6,791 nt of DNA, taken from NCBI GenBank assembly GCA_003541285.1, contig DPMS01000784.1:10652-17442 (forward strand), given 5' to 3'. Source of the stretch: Actinomycetota bacterium. GTDB taxonomy: Bacteria; Actinomycetota; Actinomycetes; Streptosporangiales; Streptosporangiaceae. This document shows, piece by piece, positions 5,610 to 6,791 of this stretch. The number at the start of each line of letters is the position of its first letter. The first letter of the stretch is position 1. A program made the position numbers and the translations under genes. Under the pieces are notes generated by a model that made no database searches, was not told the origin of the DNA, and saw only the letters and a program-made list of their open reading frames with translations.

Positions 5610-6176
5610 TTAGGTGTTTCGGGCTTCGTGGGCCTGCTCGCTGATCACCACGCCGTCGGTGAGGACCAGGCGTTCCAGAATGATCGCCCCGCTGCCAACC
5701 GCGTCAACCAGTCGCTCGCGGAAGGCGAGCGGTATCCACTGGTCCAGTCCATCGAACTCGGGCAGCATCGCGTCTCGCTCCGCGCGGCCGGCCGCCGGGT
5801 CCGCCTGGATCGCGTGCAGGCGCTCTAGCGCAGTGTGAAAGGTGCTGCCCCGTCGCCAGAGGAGCGTCGTCTCGAAGTCGGCGCGGTCCCGGAAGTTGAA
5901 CTGGAACTGGCAGCCACGCTTACCTCCCGTCAGCGAACGTTTGAACACGCTGAAAGGGTCGCGTCCATAGGCAAGGCACCGCGCGAAGTGAGCACCCCAC
6001 TCCAGATCCGGCTCGAACTCGATGTCAACGTCCACGTCGTGCGGCTCCAGCGCGCCGCGGGCGAATGAGCCGAAGACGTGGACATCGGTGATGAGGCTTA
6101 ACGGCCACTCGGCCCGGCTGTCGTCGAGCGCCCGCAGCACGTGCTCGACGAGGACCGCCGCGCGTTCTCGCTTCAC
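5610..6176 (-). CDS. Nucleotidyltransferase domain protein
   Basis: Starting at the GTG at 6176 the product is 188 residues. It has the core of the polymerase-beta-like nucleotidyltransferase fold: TDVHVFGSFARG (30-41), then DVDVDIEF (47-54). This gives the G-S-x(n)-D-x-D metal and nucleotide site with Asp47, Asp49 and possibly Asp51. The rest (WGAHFARCLAYGRDPFSVFKR, GGKRGCQFQFNFRDRADFE, AERDAMLPEFDGLDQWIP) looks like a conserved family-specific C-terminal part that I recognise only as a hypothetical nucleotidyltransferase group. It is too long for a minimal MNT antitoxin, and no HEPN partner adjoins it. The frame is open further upstream (to an ATG at 6320), but those 48 residues lack family character and GTG-AAG-CGA at 6176 matches the usual M-K-R start; Shine-Dalgarno support is weak. 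It transfers a nucleotide to an unknown target, possibly a drug, RNA or protein. Confidence 0.82.
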   Translation of the reverse strand: MKRERAAVLVEHVLRALDDSRAEWPLSLITDVHVFGSFARGALEPHDVDVDIEFEPDLEWGAHFARCLAYGRDPFSVFKRSLTGGKRGCQFQFNFRDRADFETTLLWRRGSTFHTALERLHAIQADPAAGRAERDAMLPEFDGLDQWIPLAFRERLVDAVGSGAIILERLVLTDGVVISEQAHEARNT

Positions 6177-6379
6177 GATGTCAGTCTCGCATCGGAGTCT
6201 TGCCGCAACCGAGCCTGCAGGAAGATGACCCTCCTGGCACTCCGAGGAGCGGCGAACGATCCGGACCTCACGATCTTGTCCGCACATGGGACCCCTGAGC
6301 GCAGATAACCTGATCACCACAGCGACTTGGCGTTACCGTCGCGCACGTACCCTTGGCGCGGTCCTTCGGGGAGCAGGGG

Positions 6380-6709
6380 ATGAGCAGCGAACCTTCTTAT
6401 CTTCGTAAAGCTGACTGGGCAGAGCAGCACCTTGTGGAGTTGAGCAGGCGGGTCCGTGCATTCATGGATAGCGAACCTTACGAGATCGCCGACCCAGTGG
6501 AGGATAAGCGCGGGAAGCGCGCCGCGCGGCTGGTGTTCACAGAACAGCCCGATCCCGACATCGCACTAATCGCCGGAGACGTCTTGTACAATCTCCGGAC
6601 GGCCTTCGACTACCTCATCGGATCACTGGTTGCGCCAAGTGAGCGTAGTAAGGTTCTGTGCCCAATACTCCGCGAACCAGTATGGAGGGTTATTCAAAAC
6701 CCCATGTGA
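6380..6709 (+). CDS. Hypothetical protein, probably truncated at the C-terminus
   Basis: The ATG at 6380 follows GGGGAGCAGGGG, a good Shine-Dalgarno arrangement, and gives 109 residues. The N-terminal part (KADWAEQHLVELSRRVRAFM, about 9-28), a charged middle, and PDPDIALIAGDVLYNLRTAFDYLIGSLV (about 58-85) resemble a group of actinobacterial hypothetical proteins with the pattern I-x-G-D-x-L-x-N-L-R-x-x-x-D-x-L; their function is unknown to me. Those proteins are longer as I remember them. Here the pattern fades after KVLCPI, and the last 11-12 residues end inside DNA that codes on the opposite strand. Codon use is less GC-biased than in the left half. An alternative ATG at 6353 has no Shine-Dalgarno site. 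The 200-bp gap to the divergent nucleotidyltransferase must hold its promoter; no convincing one was seen. Confidence 0.68.
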   Translation: MSSEPSYLRKADWAEQHLVELSRRVRAFMDSEPYEIADPVEDKRGKRAARLVFTEQPDPDIALIAGDVLYNLRTAFDYLIGSLVAPSERSKVLCPILREPVWRVIQNPM

Positions 6710-6791
6710 GCGAGAAGAAGAACAGCGCGCGTGCGGCATCGTATGCGTCCCAGTAGGTTGAGTAGGGGCGGCGGTAGTCGGTGTGGAAGAT
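6690..6791 (-). CDS. C-terminal 33 residues of an unidentified protein entering from the right edge
   Basis: The minus strand from 6791 gives an uninterrupted frame, IFHTDYRRPYSTYWDAYDAA followed by RALFFFSLTWGFE, ending in TAA at 6692-6690. Nearly every third codon position is G or C and the composition is protein-like (aromatic and hydrophobic), so it is very likely the end of a real gene whose body lies outside the window. I do not recognise the family. It overlaps the 3' end of the rightward hypothetical gene by 20 bp, tail to tail. Confidence 0.62.
   Translation of the reverse strand: MFHTDYRRPYSTYWDAYDAARALFFFSLTWGFE

Noticed and set aside
6177..6320. N-terminal extension of the nucleotidyltransferase to the ATG at 6320
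   Set aside because: The extra 48 residues are Arg/Cys/Gly-rich without family character; the conserved protein begins at the GTG at 6176.

Overview
The window is GC-rich DNA with strong G/C bias at third codon positions. It carries a rifamycin phosphotransferase fragment, a rifamycin-associated element and an F420-type (DDN-family) reductase, which together point to an actinomycete; the genus cannot be named from the sequence.

Left part (1-900): a rifamycin-resistance locus reads leftwards. A 19-bp rifamycin-associated element (RAE) at 831-849 lies downstream of a TATAGC -10-like box. Next comes the N-terminal stub of a GT1-family glycosyltransferase (start 770), and then rph (start 513, running off the left edge). 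The stub's reading frame ends in an ATGA overlap with the rph start. The likely history is an RAE-controlled glycosyltransferase-rph operon in which the glycosyltransferase has been lost.

Centre (about 900-4016, plus strand): this is mostly a graveyard of broken genes. In order it holds a MarR-type winged-helix scrap running straight into a frameshifted membrane-protein remnant, about 430 bp with no recognisable gene, an alpha/beta hydrolase that has lost its nucleophile-elbow segment, an apparently intact F420-type nitroreductase/quinone reductase, and a DUF4386 membrane protein with its middle missing. The last two overlap by ATGA and probably formed an operon. The breaks are small frameshifts combined with short internal deletions, so the flanks of each family remain readable.

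Right part (4017-6791): base composition is less extreme here. Two leftward genes look intact: a macro-domain/TIR (SEFIR-like) fusion, a probable NAD-linked immune effector related to Thoeris components, and a single-domain nucleotidyltransferase with GSFARG and D-x-D motifs. A rightward hypothetical protein follows and seems cut short. It overlaps convergently with the last 33 codons of a leftward gene that enters from the right edge.

No tRNA, rRNA, CRISPR array, complete insertion sequence or replication origin was recognised. The items most worth a second look are the rearranged RAE-glycosyltransferase-rph unit and the stand-alone macro-TIR gene.
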